DNA of 64,000 nucleotides, from the NCBI GenBank assembly GCA_002286715.1, contig NSJX01000010.1:188656-252655 (forward strand), in the 5' to 3' direction. Both the position numbers and the translations under genes were made by a program. Below the pieces are notes generated by a model. The model ran no database searches. It was not told the origin of the DNA and saw only the letters and a list, made by a program, of their open reading frames with translations. The stretch comes from Dentipellis sp. KUC8613 (taxonomy: Eukaryota > Basidiomycota > Agaricomycetes > Russulales > Hericiaceae). The number at the start of each line of letters is the position of its first letter. Positions within the stretch are counted from its first letter, which is position 1. Shown here one piece after another: positions 20,971 to 31,779 of the stretch.

Positions 20971-22572
20971 TCACTTCGTCTCGAACCGCGGCCTCATCCC
21001 CGCACCCCCGCCATTCGACCCGTCCTCTCCCCCAACCCCGCGCCCAGGATGGCCCATCATGCCCTCAAATGCGCCGCGGAACCCGTCCAGTTCGCGGTCC
21101 CACCGCGGGCCAATCTGCCATGCGCAGCGTCCGAGTCAGCCCGCCGAATAGACATGGGAAGCAAGAGGCCAGAGGATATTTGTATGTGAAGAGGAGCACG
21201 CACCTCGTGCCCATGGTCCAGCTTGAACGCGTTCGCTTCGCGAATAAAATGCTCCAGGGCCTGTACACGCAACAGCGACTGCTCGGGCTCGTTCGACCCC
21301 CGTGCGCGCGCGAGATACGACGCGACGAGCGTCGCCGCGCCGCCCAGTATCGAAATCGCCACCGATGTCTGTCTAGCGGTCAGCGGGGGGTACAGCATAC
21401 GGCAAACGGAGAACAAGAGAACACTACGTACAGATTTGCCCGTCAGCGCCGCGCCGAGCCCCGTCGTGAGCGCACCCAAGAGGACCTGCATCCCAATGGC
21501 GATATTGAGCGCATAGCCCGTCATCCGCGCTAGCAAAAACAACACAACACTCAACGCTCCGCACACACACTCACACAAAGACAAAACAAAACGCACCTGT
21601 AAACGCCGCGCGCGCACGCTCCTTCTCCGCCGCATCGAGCGTCGGCTGCAGCCGATCCCCAACCGACAGCTGCGGTTTCTGCACGCGCACCCAAAGCCGA
21701 TGAGCACCAGCACCAGCACCTTCACGGCCCCGCCCCCGACGTGGGCAGCCAAAGCAGAAACGCACCGATCTGACAGGCACATTCGCATAGTCCGGGTCCG
21801 CAACCATCCCCGGCGGCAGCCTACCGCCCCCACCCCCACCCCCTGGCCCACCGCTCCCCGGCGCATGCACGTACCCACCGTTCTCCGACGCAAGCGAGCG
21901 CGGGCGCAGCGAGTACGCCCCGTTCCCGCCGTTCCCGCCGTTCACGCTCATGCTCATCCCGTTCGACCCGCCCGTGTGCGCGGACGCGAGCGCGGGCCGC
22001 ACGGGCCCGCCGCGCGGCGCGTGGCCGAAGCTGATCCCGCTCGGCGTGCGCCCGAGCGCGAGCCCGTCTGCGCTCGTGCCGCGGCTCTGCGGCTGCGTCT
22101 GCGGCTGCGCCTGGCCCTGCTGTCCCGTGGCGGAGTACGCGTCGGGGTCGGGTGCGCCCGCGCCCGCGGGGCTCGAGGAGCGCGGGCGCGCGCGTTGTGC
22201 GAAGGAGGGGAAGGGCTGGCCCTGCGCGGAGGGGAGCGAGGTCGTGCGGGCTGTGGGCGGGCGCGATGCGGAGCTCGGGAGCGGTGGGGGCGGCAGGTCG
22301 CGCTCACGATCGCGCGTGAAGGTGGAGGCGGCGGGGAGTGGGCTGAGCTGGTCACGGGAGCTGGATTGGTGTCGGAGGTCGAGCGGTGGGGGCAGGGTGG
22401 GAGCCGGCACGGTGAGTGCCTCGGGATTGGGCTCAGAGTTGGGACTGGGTATGGTGGATGTCGACGCGACGGGAGCGGGCTCTGCGACGGGCATTGTCAG
22501 CTGGGGCGAGTCTGGTTGGCTGCTGTGGGCGGGAGAGGGCGCGGAATGTTGGGTGGGGAGGGTGTCGGCCAT
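20971..22572 (-). CDS. Fungal SLATT-domain two-TM membrane protein
   Basis: SLATT proteins have two transmembrane helices. In bacteria they are predicted pore-forming effectors of nucleotide-signalling conflict systems; fungal members are uncharacterised. The start at 22572 (MADTLPTQHSAPSPAH) opens a long, Pro/Ser/Gly-rich, probably disordered N-terminal region of about 270 residues with a glycine run. The SLATT domain follows across introns: KPQLSVGDRLQPTLDAAEKE, then TM1 around RMTGYALNIAIGMQVLLGAL with TTGLGAALTGKS, then TM2 around TSVAISILGGAATLVASYLA, followed by RARGSNEPEQSLLRVQALEH. The last exon reads IGPRWDRELDGFRGAFEG and ends RPRFETK at 20971. Introns fit at about 21684-21770, 21533-21599, 21369-21436 and 21116-21204. 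The long disordered N-terminus could be regulatory. The family call is strong; the role is unknown. Confidence 0.85.
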
Positions 22573-24433
22573 CGCGTGGCGTGTGCGAGGACGTCACGGG
22601 GTGTGTGTGTGGAGAGAGGGCGGAGGGAGCGTGTGGAGGAGCGGCGGGGGCGAGGAGGCATTGGAGTAGATATAGGATGCGCAGCGGGCGTATTCACTTG
22701 AATTTACCCTGGCTGGGTCTTCGATGGCAGCTTCCCTGCCAGAACCATCCACGCGCCGCCTTGCCGGATTGCCTCCGCTCTCTTTTCTATTCGTCTCCCG
22801 CGGGCGATTCGGATAGAGGGAGGCGCTTGCTGCCCCATCACTAGTCACTCCCCGTCCGATAACCTCGACACCGCAACGGAGCAGTGGCGTACGACGATCT
22901 AGCACGAATGAAAATGAAGAGTGCATCAACGTCGACGTCTGCAGCTGCCCGCGTCGCAAGCCCTGCGCCGGCACGCACCGGTCTCGTCAATTTTCCACTC
23001 CGCGGCGCCAATCCCACCTTTTCAGCCAACCCACTGCCCGTTCCCTCCCATGCGTCCCTGGATCACCTATCTGCCACGACCATCACTGCACCAGCGCGAC
23101 AGACAGCGTTCCCTGCAGCACCCCGGGGATAATTGATGTGCATTCCCGAGATCCCAATAAATGGCACGCAGATCTCAGGCTCGGGCGATGCATGCCCAGT
23201 TGTCCAACGGAGCCGAGAAGCAGCAGACAGCTGGCATGATGACAGGAACCTTGCATTTCATCCTTTACTTTTGGTATCCACGCGATCCCACTTGGAGCGT
23301 GCAGCCTTGGCCCGGCCGTAAGTGACACTAAGCGGCGACGTCGTTGGCACTTGCTAGTGCGACGCGGCACGTCGACGTCTCGGGTCTTGCTCTCCCGGCC
23401 CCAGCGCAACTGATGGCCTTTGCGCGGTGTTTGCGTCGGGCAGAGTGGCGGCCTCGCCCTGCCTGGGCGGACCCACGGTGCCTGTGCTCGTCCACCCGTG
23501 CATGTGCATACCCGCAACGGGAACCACGCGCCGACGCGCGGTGTGCGGCTACTGCCCCCGAGCCGCCCGCATGTGGCTTCTGGCATTTCAGCTACTCTCT
23601 TTGGACGGAGGCGACTAGAAGACGCCGGACCCCCCGCTCGGGAGAAGGCACGGCTTCTGCGGCGCGCTTCTCGAGCCGCCGCACCCTTCTTGCGTCCTAT
23701 TTTCACAGCGCCTAATGCGTATCATCATGTAGCCATGTAAGTACAGTCACGGTGCGCGCAGTTTTTGGAAGACGAGAATAGCGGGGCGGTGGGCCATGTG
23801 CTCATGGATCACGATTAGCGGCTGGGTGCGTTCATTTGGGAACAGCGTTGTGAGGTTTTTCGATGCTTGCTATGTTATGCTTTCATAGCAATTTCGCCGG
23901 GATAGGCAGGTCGTAGGCGCGCGCCTTGTATCTCGGGGATACAGCTGATTGCCTCGAGCACGCAAGATTCATGTCAGTTGTATCCACTGACTTGATCCCA
24001 CCGCGTGTGTCTCCCACATCCGTGAGTAAATTCTGACTCGAGACCGATATGTAACCAGGATGCACACAGGCGCCCGAAATACGACTGGGATTTTCTTATT
24101 TTAACTACTATAAGTCTTCAACCAAGGTAACGCAGTGGATTTATATTGTGACCTGTCTTCTCTTTCCCTTCCACCCCTGCGCATTTGACCGCCGAAATAT
24201 TTACCCTCAGGCTCAGCTCCTCAACACCAAATTCCCGCAGGCCCGCATCCTGCAACCCACCTCCGCATCTGACACCTCGATTCCCAAAGCTGACCACCGA
24301 AACCCATATAGTACACAAATACACGGACCAAAAAACTACTCAGCCCCAAGACGACTTTCACCTCCCCGAAGACAAACTACTACACCTTCCCTTTTTTCCT
24401 CCATCCCGTCCCCCCACCTATCCCGCAGCCCAC
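22573..24433. other. GC-rich intergenic stretch, no gene seen
   Basis: Between the SLATT gene start and the hydrolase 3' end. Open frames are present on both strands but are typical shadows of GC-rich sequence (Arg/Pro-rich, no family resemblance). It should hold the SLATT promoter; I see nothing else. Confidence 0.35.
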
Positions 24434-25917
24434 TCACAGCCCAACCCCCTCAAGCCATGCCTCCAGCGCCTCACTCACCTCGCCCGCGCACTCGAGCAGC
24501 ACCCAATGCCCCGCATCGAACTCGTGCACTGTCACCTGTCCCCGCTGCTTGCCCTCGGCACTGGTGTGTTGCGCGAACGCGTCCGCACCAAGCGCAGGCA
24601 CGCAGATGTAGTCTTTTGTGCAGGCGCCGAAGAAGATGGGCGTCGCGCGCGGGAGCGTGTATGCGCTTTGCGGGATCGCTGAGATGCATGCATGCGTGTG
24701 CGCGCGGAAGGAAGGAAGGAGGCGCAGAAGTTATCGGTAAGAGGTGGTCAGATGGCGAAGAGGAACAACGACAAAAGGGACGCGCCCACCTTTCTCCGCC
24801 TCGGCGTTCAGCCCGAGCACCATCGCGCGGTAGTACCCCAGCGGGGCAGCCATTCCACCTTCGAGAAGGATGCTTTTGTAGTACTCGCGCTCCTGCCGCC
24901 AGCCATCAGCTCACACGCGCTTTCCTGTCTCTCTGGGGATGCGCGACTTACCTCGGCAGAGACGTACGCGGGCAGCGGACACGTCTTGTTGCCCTCGATC
25001 CACGCCTTCGCGGCGCCGGACGGGCAGAAGTGCTCGAGCCAGAGCTCGGGCGAGTTGGGGAACACGAGGCTGAGGAAAGAGTCCATCTAGCACCGATGCC
25101 GCCGCGTGCGTCAGCTTACTGCAAATGTCATCCACGACCAAAAGCCACCGCGAACCACACGAAAAAAAAGAAAAGCAAAAACAAAAACAAACAGTCCTCT
25201 CCAAGTCCCAAGTTCAAATGACAGATACATAGAAAGGGACGCACATTCCTCTCGACCACCCCCGCCGTCCTCTCCTCCGCAAAAAACGTCCAGTACCCGA
25301 ACAGCTCGCGCCCGTACGCGCTCGTCAGCGTCGCCGCCTGCGCCGCGGCGTCGAAGGGCACCGGGTCCGGCGGGTAGTACCCCAGGCTGAAGAACGCGGC
25401 TGCGGCGAAGCGCGCGGGGTGCAGGTCGAGCAGGCGCGATGCGACGAGGCTGCCCCTGTGTGCCGCAGTGCAGTGTGCAGTGTCAGTTCCTATCCCCATG
25501 GCTATCCTCTGCCGGGGTGATGCACAAAGAAACCCCCGAGGGGAGAGATTCGAGGTGCAAGGAGGGGGCTCACCAGTCATGCCCAACAACGACCGCCCTC
25601 TCCACGCCCTCTTTATCCATAAGCTCGACCACGTCCCGCGCGAGCGCACACACGACGTACGCAGCGGCGTCCACCGGCGTTGCCGTCGCGCCGTACCCGA
25701 GCATGTCCGGGACGAGCAGGCCGTAGCCGAGCGCAGCGAAGTGCGCTATCTGGGCGGTCCAGATGCGTGATGTCGAGATGAAGCCGTGCAGCAAAATCAG
25801 GGTGGGTTTAGGAGGAGAAGAGGGGGAGGGGGAGAGGAAGTGGTAGGTGTAGGTGTACCCCCGGGTGGTGGTGTGTGTGTGGAGGGCTGGCGTGCGGGAG
25901 GGGGTGGGAGTAGACAT
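24434..25917 (-). CDS. Alpha/beta hydrolase, epoxide-hydrolase-like
   Basis: Probably a soluble epoxide hydrolase or related alpha/beta-fold enzyme, which opens epoxides through an Asp nucleophile and a His-activated water. It starts at 25917 (MSTPTPSRTPALHTH). The oxyanion motif is in LILLHGFISTSRIW (HGF), strand beta-4 is in YGLLVPDMLGYGATATP, and the nucleophile elbow is VVVGHDWGS, with Asp in the family position. A cap region with FFSLGYYPPDPVPF and LFGYWTFFAEERT follows. The catalytic His is probably in VHEFDAGHWVLLE, and the protein ends WLEGVGL at 24434. Introns separate the elbow from the cap (about 25455-25570) and interrupt at about 25090-25245, 24893-24953 and 24683-24790. No signal peptide is evident, so it is probably cytosolic. 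The substrate is unknown. Confidence 0.83.
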
Positions 25918-27580
25918 GGTGAAGGCGGGGTAGGATGGGGTACAGGTGGGTTGCGAGTGCTTTTATTGGGAGTGCGTGGAGCGGATTCGCCAGCTCTGGG
26001 TCGAGACTACGGTATGCTGCGGCTGTCGGGCTTGGCATACGCACTCGCACTCACGCATCGTCTCTGCGAGGGCTGATATTGAGCGATGACGCGCAGACGC
26101 AGGCCGCAGGCCGCGGTCACGGTGCCCGATCTGCTGCGATCGACTGAAGCTGGCAACTTCGAGTCGGCGCGGCGGCGCATAATTATAGACGGGGGTTTCT
26201 TCTGGTCGGAAAGCGTACGGAACGCAATTAGGAATAGTTGTGTACATGGTGTACATCGTGTGTAGTCTCGTCCAAGGCGCACTTACCAACCGAGAAGCGT
26301 CTCGGCTCAATTGATGAGATCACTGTACTGTAGGCCCTGCGTTGCAATTGCGAGTCTGATCGAAATGGTCCTCTGAGAAATTAGATCGCTTGTCATATGA
26401 AGGAGCTCATCCTCATCTCAATCGTGGCTCGTCGACTTCGTTGATTAGCACTGCGACAATTCCATGGTGCATGAGGCGAAGAAGGCATTCATTCATATGC
26501 ATTCGGTGCTTCCGCTCGATCGATGCGATTCATGTCCGACGGGTCACCCTTCCTGACCTTCTGCCCGACCACGGGGAGGGCAAAGCGGCACCTGCAGGCT
26601 GGTCAGCGTCATCGATCCTCTGTGATATCCTTGAAAGGGCTTACCACGTCTGGAGAATGAAGAGTGGAAGGCGCTCCGAGGCGGAAGCAGAGCGCTGCAA
26701 CCTGTGGCGATCCCGTTTCCAACAGTGAGTATATCGAACTTCATCGTCTGGAAATCTTTGCGGAATGCCGATTGAAGTGGCGTAGTTCTGCATCAGGCAG
26801 GCCGATGAAGGTCTGTGGCAAAGAGTTCGCGGAACATTCTGCTGTGCATTCGAGGATCGTCAGACGTCATTGATTTTCTGCGATGGTGCAGAGGTCACAA
26901 TCATTCTGTGAACGTGCATGCAATCGCGCGTTGAGCGCTCCGAGACGGACGGCAAGGCGCTGTAGCCTCCAGTAAGTATGTTCCTGTTCAGAGGGCGGTA
27001 TAAATATCGACACCTCATCACCTAGAAAATTTCGCGGAAGTCCGAATACGTGAAAGCACGGAGCCTGAATGAAGAGCGCATGAAGTCGCCTGCTGTCAAT
27101 CCAAGTGATAGATGACAATGAATATGAGATGACCCGATATCGCGCCGCGAGTGCTAGAGCAGATGTACATGTACATGTGGCGGTTCGTGTTTAGCCGCTT
27201 GTCGTTAGGCTGGGGAAGAAGAGCGGGTCAATACACTTGGATGATAAGAACATACCGGTACGATGACATGCCACACGAATTCTCTCATTAATACGGTAGA
27301 AAGAAAAGAGAAATGGGCGTTGTATAAGCGAGGAGAGTCGACTTGAAGGTTGTTCAACAAGTCGACGTCAAACGAATGACTCGGCTGTCCGCTGATGGGA
27401 TATCGCTTACGTACAAAGAAACACTATAGTTCTCTGCGCCACACGGTCTTAGCGCGACTAATGACCGCCCTTCCACCACACTGACACCTCGTCCTTATTT
27501 CTGCTTCGCTTTCAACACCCTTTTGTCAACAAATCCTCCAAATTCTATCAACCACGGCGCCAACTAAGCAACCCACCACG
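25918..27580. repeat. Intergenic with diverged tandem duplication
   Basis: No gene is supported. Two diverged copies of a segment of roughly 200 bp lie 264 bp apart (starting near 26671 and 26935, both at GCGCTCCGAG). Later matching blocks are TATCGAnnnnnTCATC and TTnCGCGGAA. A 9-bp inverted repeat (27337-27345/27358-27366) lies about 215 bp before the NC2-alpha start, and a TGTACATGTACATG palindromic run is near 27167. The last part should be the NC2-alpha promoter. Confidence 0.45.
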
Positions 27581-28398
27581 ATGAAGAACAGGAACAAAAC
27601 CACAAAGTTTCCTGTTGTGCGTCTCTGATTTCCTTTCTACATTCAAGTCTATGCGCCTCTGACACGTCCATCGTCTCTCGGACATGCTTTCATATGGATG
27701 ACAGGCGAGGATAAAGAAGATCATGCAGAAGGACGAGGAGGTCGGCAAAGTCGCGCAAGCGACGCCCATCGTCATCTGTGCGTTCGCCCGCCCGCGTCTT
27801 TCCCCAGCGCCATTCTCACTGACACCTCACATCCATTGCTAGCCAAGGCCCTCGAGCTCTTCCTGCAGATGATCATCGAAGAGTCGAGTAAAGTCACCGT
27901 GTCGCGCGGCAGCAAGAAAGTCGAAGCTTACCACCTGTACGTCTCTTCGCCTAACCTCGCCTGTAGCAGTCACCATAATCGCTGCGCTTTCACGCCGCCA
28001 CCAGGAAGCACGCTGTCGAAACGACCGAGATGCTCGACTTCCTCAAAGAGATCGTGCAGAACGTGCCGGACCCGTCCGCGGGGGGCACGATCAACGTCGA
28101 GCAGCCCGCGCCCGAGGCGGGCGCGTCCACGTCGACCGCGAAGCGCACGCGCAAGGGCAAGAAGGCCGCCGGTGCGGAGGAGAACGGCGAGGACGGGCCT
28201 GCGCCGCCGAAGCGCCGCCGCAGGAAGAAGGCCGAGCCGGAGCCCGCGCCTGCGCAGGCGAAGGCGAAGGCGGAGGAGGCGGGCGACGAGGAGGACGAGG
28301 AGGAGGAGCGGATTTATGGCGGCTTTGCGCGGCGCGAGGAGAATTGGGACGAGGAGGATGAGGGTGGCGAGCGGGAGATGGGGGATGATGATCGTTGA
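27581..28398 (+). CDS. NC2-alpha (DRAP1) transcription corepressor
   Basis: NC2-alpha pairs with NC2-beta (Dr1) through histone folds, binds TBP on promoter DNA and blocks TFIIA/TFIIB entry. It starts at 27581 (MKNRNKTTKFPV). The histone-fold core reads ARIKKIMQKDEEVGKVAQAT, then SKALELFLQMIIEESSKVTV, KVEAYHLKHAVE and MLDFLKEIVQNVPD, close to the eukaryotic family and to yeast Bur6. Three introns fit exactly in frame (about 27617-27703, 27780-27842 and 27937-28004). The C-terminal half is low-complexity: a Lys/Arg-rich nuclear-localisation-like stretch (PPKRRRRKKAEPEP) and a strongly acidic tail with EEERIYGGFARREENW. It ends with a TGA at 28396-28398. Long charged tails are usual in fungal homologs. 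Confidence 0.9.
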
Positions 28399-28859
28399 TG
28401 TCGAGGACGTCGGGTGGAGTGAGGGGCGTGAAGTGAAGGCGGTTCTGTAAGTTTTAAAGATTGTGTTCGTGTGAGATTGCTCGCTACTCGTGTATTACAG
28501 TGGACAATTCGTTAAGGGTGTCTTCGGTAACTGGAAGTGGTGATCAATACAGGTGTATTTTTTTTTGCTTTCTGGCGGATATCGAAGTGGTCCAGGTGCT
28601 TCCGTCTTATTGCCAACGGCGAAATGATGCTAGGCAATCCTCCGCGCCTCCACCTTTTACATGAATTGCGGCCTTGTGACGCACCCTTCGATGCGTGGAC
28701 TTTCGCTTTCGAGTCTCGCCGCGAACGATGCGCCTCGGAGGCGCTGTGATGATCGTGGAGGCGCTGGGCTTTTATCTTTTGTCCTCCCGGTATATATGGG
28801 ACGCTCTCTTGTCTCTCCTTCTTGTCACTTCTTCTTCGGTTCTTCGCGATTTTTGCACC
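28399..28859. promoter_or_regulatory. Intergenic; F-box promoter with TATA box
   Basis: Promoter of the following F-box gene. A TATATAT box at 28791-28797 lies 69 bp before its ATG. Nothing else is seen. Confidence 0.5.
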
Positions 28860-30227
28860 ATGGCCGACGACCTTTCTTTGCAATTGCCACGGTCGCTTCA
28901 CTTGGAGGAGGTACGTGTACGATTGCATCTATATTGGAGACATCCTCCCATTGACATACAATTTCAGCAGGACTCCCCAATATCAACGTCTCAGAATAAC
29001 GCCGTACTCAAAATGTCCCATATCAGTCGTCTCCCAGTCGAACTCATGGGTAAGATCTTTATCTATGTGTGGAAACAGCACGCGTACGACGATCATCGCG
29101 AACGATGCTCGGCCCGCTTCAATCTACGTTATGTGAGCGAGTATTGGAATCAAATCGCGGTGGATATGCCTCTCCTCTGGACAGAAATTTACATCTCACG
29201 GGAGCAGTGCATGTGCCCTGAAATCACAACGCTCCTCAATCGCTCTCAATCACGCCCGTTGGACATCATTATTATGCCGGTGCAGTCTGATCCAGTTGTC
29301 CTTAAGCAGCTGGCAGAAATCCTCCCGCCACGCGCTCCTGAAAAGAAGTGGAGGACACTCAAAGTCTTCGGGCCGGCACCCTTTCTCGACTTGACCATGC
29401 CCTCACTTCAGCAACTGTCTGAGCTCGTGGCAAAAGATGCACAGATGAATTGGCAAGCCGCATCTTTTCAAACGCTCACTGCCCTCGTCCTCGACTATCA
29501 GAAACGTCAACCGGAAGGCCTGGACTTGCCAAAATTGCTGGATATACTCGAATCATGCTCGGGTCTGGAAACATTACGGGTCAGGGGTGCTTGTCTTGTG
29601 GACCAGTCCAGCACGAAGGCTCTGTCCGCTGTGACTCTGCCTGTGCTTCATACTCTCGGTATATCTGGCACTATGGGTGAATTCCAGATGTCTTTCGCGT
29701 TTGCTCTCATGTCTTCTCTGATCATCCCACATCTGCACACTCTTTCCCTCCATCTTGTTTCGGAAGCAACAAACTCCCGCTTCTTGGACGTGCTATCGAC
29801 GCCCGTCGCAGATGGAACCGCGCCAATCTTACGATCGGTAAAGACTCTTCTGCTGAATGTGACTGACTGCTCCCGAGATGCCCTGCACAAATTTTTCGGG
29901 GAACTTCGTGAGCTTGAACTGCTCTCTGTTGATAACTGGACCATGAAAGATATTGCCCCTGCGCTGACAGAGGCTGGTGCAGAGACCATCCCAAACCTCA
30001 CCACGATCGCATGGACTGGTCACTGGGAGATGGCAGAGTCTTTGCAAAAAGTACTGACTTATCGCCGCGGGATAGACAAGCCAGTACTGAAACTTATACT
30101 CAATGAAAAAGACGCTCAGCTGCATACATCTGAATCCCAGACCAATATTTGGCCTCAAGAGGTTATCACAGAACTAGTTCCAGACACAGACGAGTTATTC
30201 GAATTGGCTGGACTGTCGTCCTTATGA
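28860..30227 (+). CDS. F-box/LRR-like protein
   Basis: Likely SCF adaptor, not in the A/B subfamilies upstream. It starts at 28860 (MADDLSLQLPRSLHLEE), 69 bp after a TATA box; the longer open frame from 28695 would start inside the promoter. A 57-nt in-frame intron (28912-28968; donor GTACGT, acceptor TTTCAG) has no stop, so an unspliced reading is also possible. The F-box (RLPVELMGKIFIYVW) is followed by LRYVSEYWNQIAVDMPLLW and LNRSQSRPLDIII. The C-terminal LRR-like region includes LETLRVRGACLV and LTTIAWTGHWEM, ending near ELFELAGLSSL. It is about 436 residues when spliced. Confidence 0.82.
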   Translation: MADDLSLQLPRSLHLEEVRVRLHLYWRHPPIDIQFQQDSPISTSQNNAVLKMSHISRLPVELMGKIFIYVWKQHAYDDHRERCSARFNLRYVSEYWNQIAVDMPLLWTEIYISREQCMCPEITTLLNRSQSRPLDIIIMPVQSDPVVLKQLAEILPPRAPEKKWRTLKVFGPAPFLDLTMPSLQQLSELVAKDAQMNWQAASFQTLTALVLDYQKRQPEGLDLPKLLDILESCSGLETLRVRGACLVDQSSTKALSAVTLPVLHTLGISGTMGEFQMSFAFALMSSLIIPHLHTLSLHLVSEATNSRFLDVLSTPVADGTAPILRSVKTLLLNVTDCSRDALHKFFGELRELELLSVDNWTMKDIAPALTEAGAETIPNLTTIAWTGHWEMAESLQKVLTYRRGIDKPVLKLILNEKDAQLHTSESQTNIWPQEVITELVPDTDELFELAGLSSL

Positions 30228-31060
30228 AACCAACACTTTCTCACACGAAGTCTTGCGGAAGAGCAGGCTGATGCCGAAAGCAGATAGAAGTGTCCCTCTT
30301 TCATCGATGGTGAGGGACAATAAGTGATGGAACTCAGTCCAATACTCATTCAACCAAATACGGTCGCCTCCGAGTCATGTAGCCAGCTACATAGTCTATT
30401 AGTATAAGGTCGCCCTGATATCTGAGAAAGAGGATATCATCGCACCGTGGATCTGAAGCACGGTATGCTTCCGGCCGAACTACCCGGAGGTCAAAAAGTT
30501 GGTATATATATGCCTGTGTACACACATTTACGTTTATCGCTGTCATCCAATCGCGATCATCGGAGTCGACAGCCACAAATATTCGACCTTCATGGCCACT
30601 GAGAACGGACACGTCCAATCGGCTAACGGGCACACCCGCGTGGGCGCCGAACGCATCCAGGTGGATTCCAAAGTGTTGGAGAAGAAGTTCCGCTCAGCAA
30701 GTGCAAAAGGATGGACTGGGAGGACGGGGTCGAGGACTCTGAGAGCTAGAATCGTGACGCTCCAGACGGGTGCGAAAGGCCTAGGGCCAGCTGAGCGTGC
30801 TAGAGCCGTAACTTGAGTGCCGACTTCATCTCCTGCACGCATGAAGAATTTGGTAGCTAGAATGTTCGATTAACATGCCTGAAGATCGATACAATTATAT
30901 TATGTCGGTATAGGCTGTTCGTTATAAGACGTAAGCGCGGCGGCTGTCATGGGCAGACCAGGCCCCCGGGATCCTCTCTGGACCGTCCCGGAGGCCTTCA
31001 TCATACTCTTCTGCAAGCGACGTCAGCAAAAAGATCAGTGCCAGTCGCTGCAGACCGCAC
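30228..31060. other. Intergenic with an unassigned small open frame
   Basis: A 95-codon minus-strand open frame (30346-30633) contains a plausible but unrecognised segment (ILFLRYQGDLILIDYVAGY). It could be a fragment of a decayed gene, but there is no start context or neighbour exon I can join. Nothing else is seen. Confidence 0.25.
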
Positions 31061-31347
31061 TCACCCACAACATAATATAGCCGTGATGCAATCGGCAATT
31101 CCGGTGAATACACCAGCAATCGCTGTACGACGCGTAGGCGAGTCAGTCATTATTAAGGCATGGAGGACAATGGTCGACGCACCTGCGACAATACATTCAA
31201 GGCAGTCTGCGATGAGCGCGACGACGCTCATAACGGCGTCCGCTATGCATGCGAAGATACCTGCTATACATGAGACAATTATACTGAAATTCACAAACAA
31301 CGTTCATCAATACACATCCAGTAAAGAAATGGCCGCACGTACCCCAT
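31061..31347 (-). CDS. Small Cys-rich hydrophobic protein (55 residues)
   Basis: I assign no function. Three short exons splice cleanly: MG at 31347-31343, an intron to about 31286, IIVSCIAGIFACIADAVMS with VVALIADCLECIVA, a second intron (about 31125-31183), and then AIAGVFTGIADCITAILCCG, with a TGA at 31061-31063. The result is 55 residues, almost entirely Ile/Val/Ala/Cys with seven Cys, and looks like one or two membrane helices. Small hydrophobic proteins of this kind, beginning MG followed by I/C-rich helices, are common in agaricomycete genomes, often in tandem copies. A lipid-modified Gly2 or Cys is possible. An alternative 3' splice after CC would add only a few residues. It was accepted because the splice sites and frame are consistent. 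Confidence 0.6.
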
Positions 31348-31779
31348 GATGATGAAGGAGAGTGAGTTAAGTATGCACGACGGATCTCAACCTCCCAACT
31401 CTTATATCGCGTCCAAAAGCGCATCGTGACGTCTAGAGGCGTTCAAGGCACCAAATCGAGCTCCCCATGCTCCAAAGACAAAAATATGTCGACGTTGATA
31501 CGACTGAATTGCTGCATGGTCAGGAGGGTGCGGAGGACGCTGTGGAGAAGAGGAGAGTTTGAATGGCTCGCGGTGCCGCACTCACCGTGACCGTGACGTC
31601 AGCAGGATGAAGTGATCACCTGATTTGAAGGAGCTTAGGGCAGGCCTTTACGCGGCGCGGTAGAGGCGCGTCGGTGATTTCGATATGCACCTAGCTGCGA
31701 CTATACGTTCTCGCTGCCCGGAGTTCATTGGATCCTCTATTGTGTGTACTCACCGAACTTGTCACTGTAGACCGATACA
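31348..31779. promoter_or_regulatory. Divergent promoter region
   Basis: Lies between the small hydrophobic protein gene (-) and SLD5 (+). No gene or clear motif is seen beyond the two leaders. Confidence 0.4.

Noticed and set aside
21700..22701. Plus-strand 333-codon open frame opposite the SLATT gene
   Set aside because: It is the Arg-rich shadow of the GC-rich, low-complexity SLATT N-terminus.
23083..23706. Minus-strand 207-codon open frame between SLATT and hydrolase genes
   Set aside because: Its Arg/Gly/Pro-rich composition is typical of random GC-rich sequence; no motif is seen.
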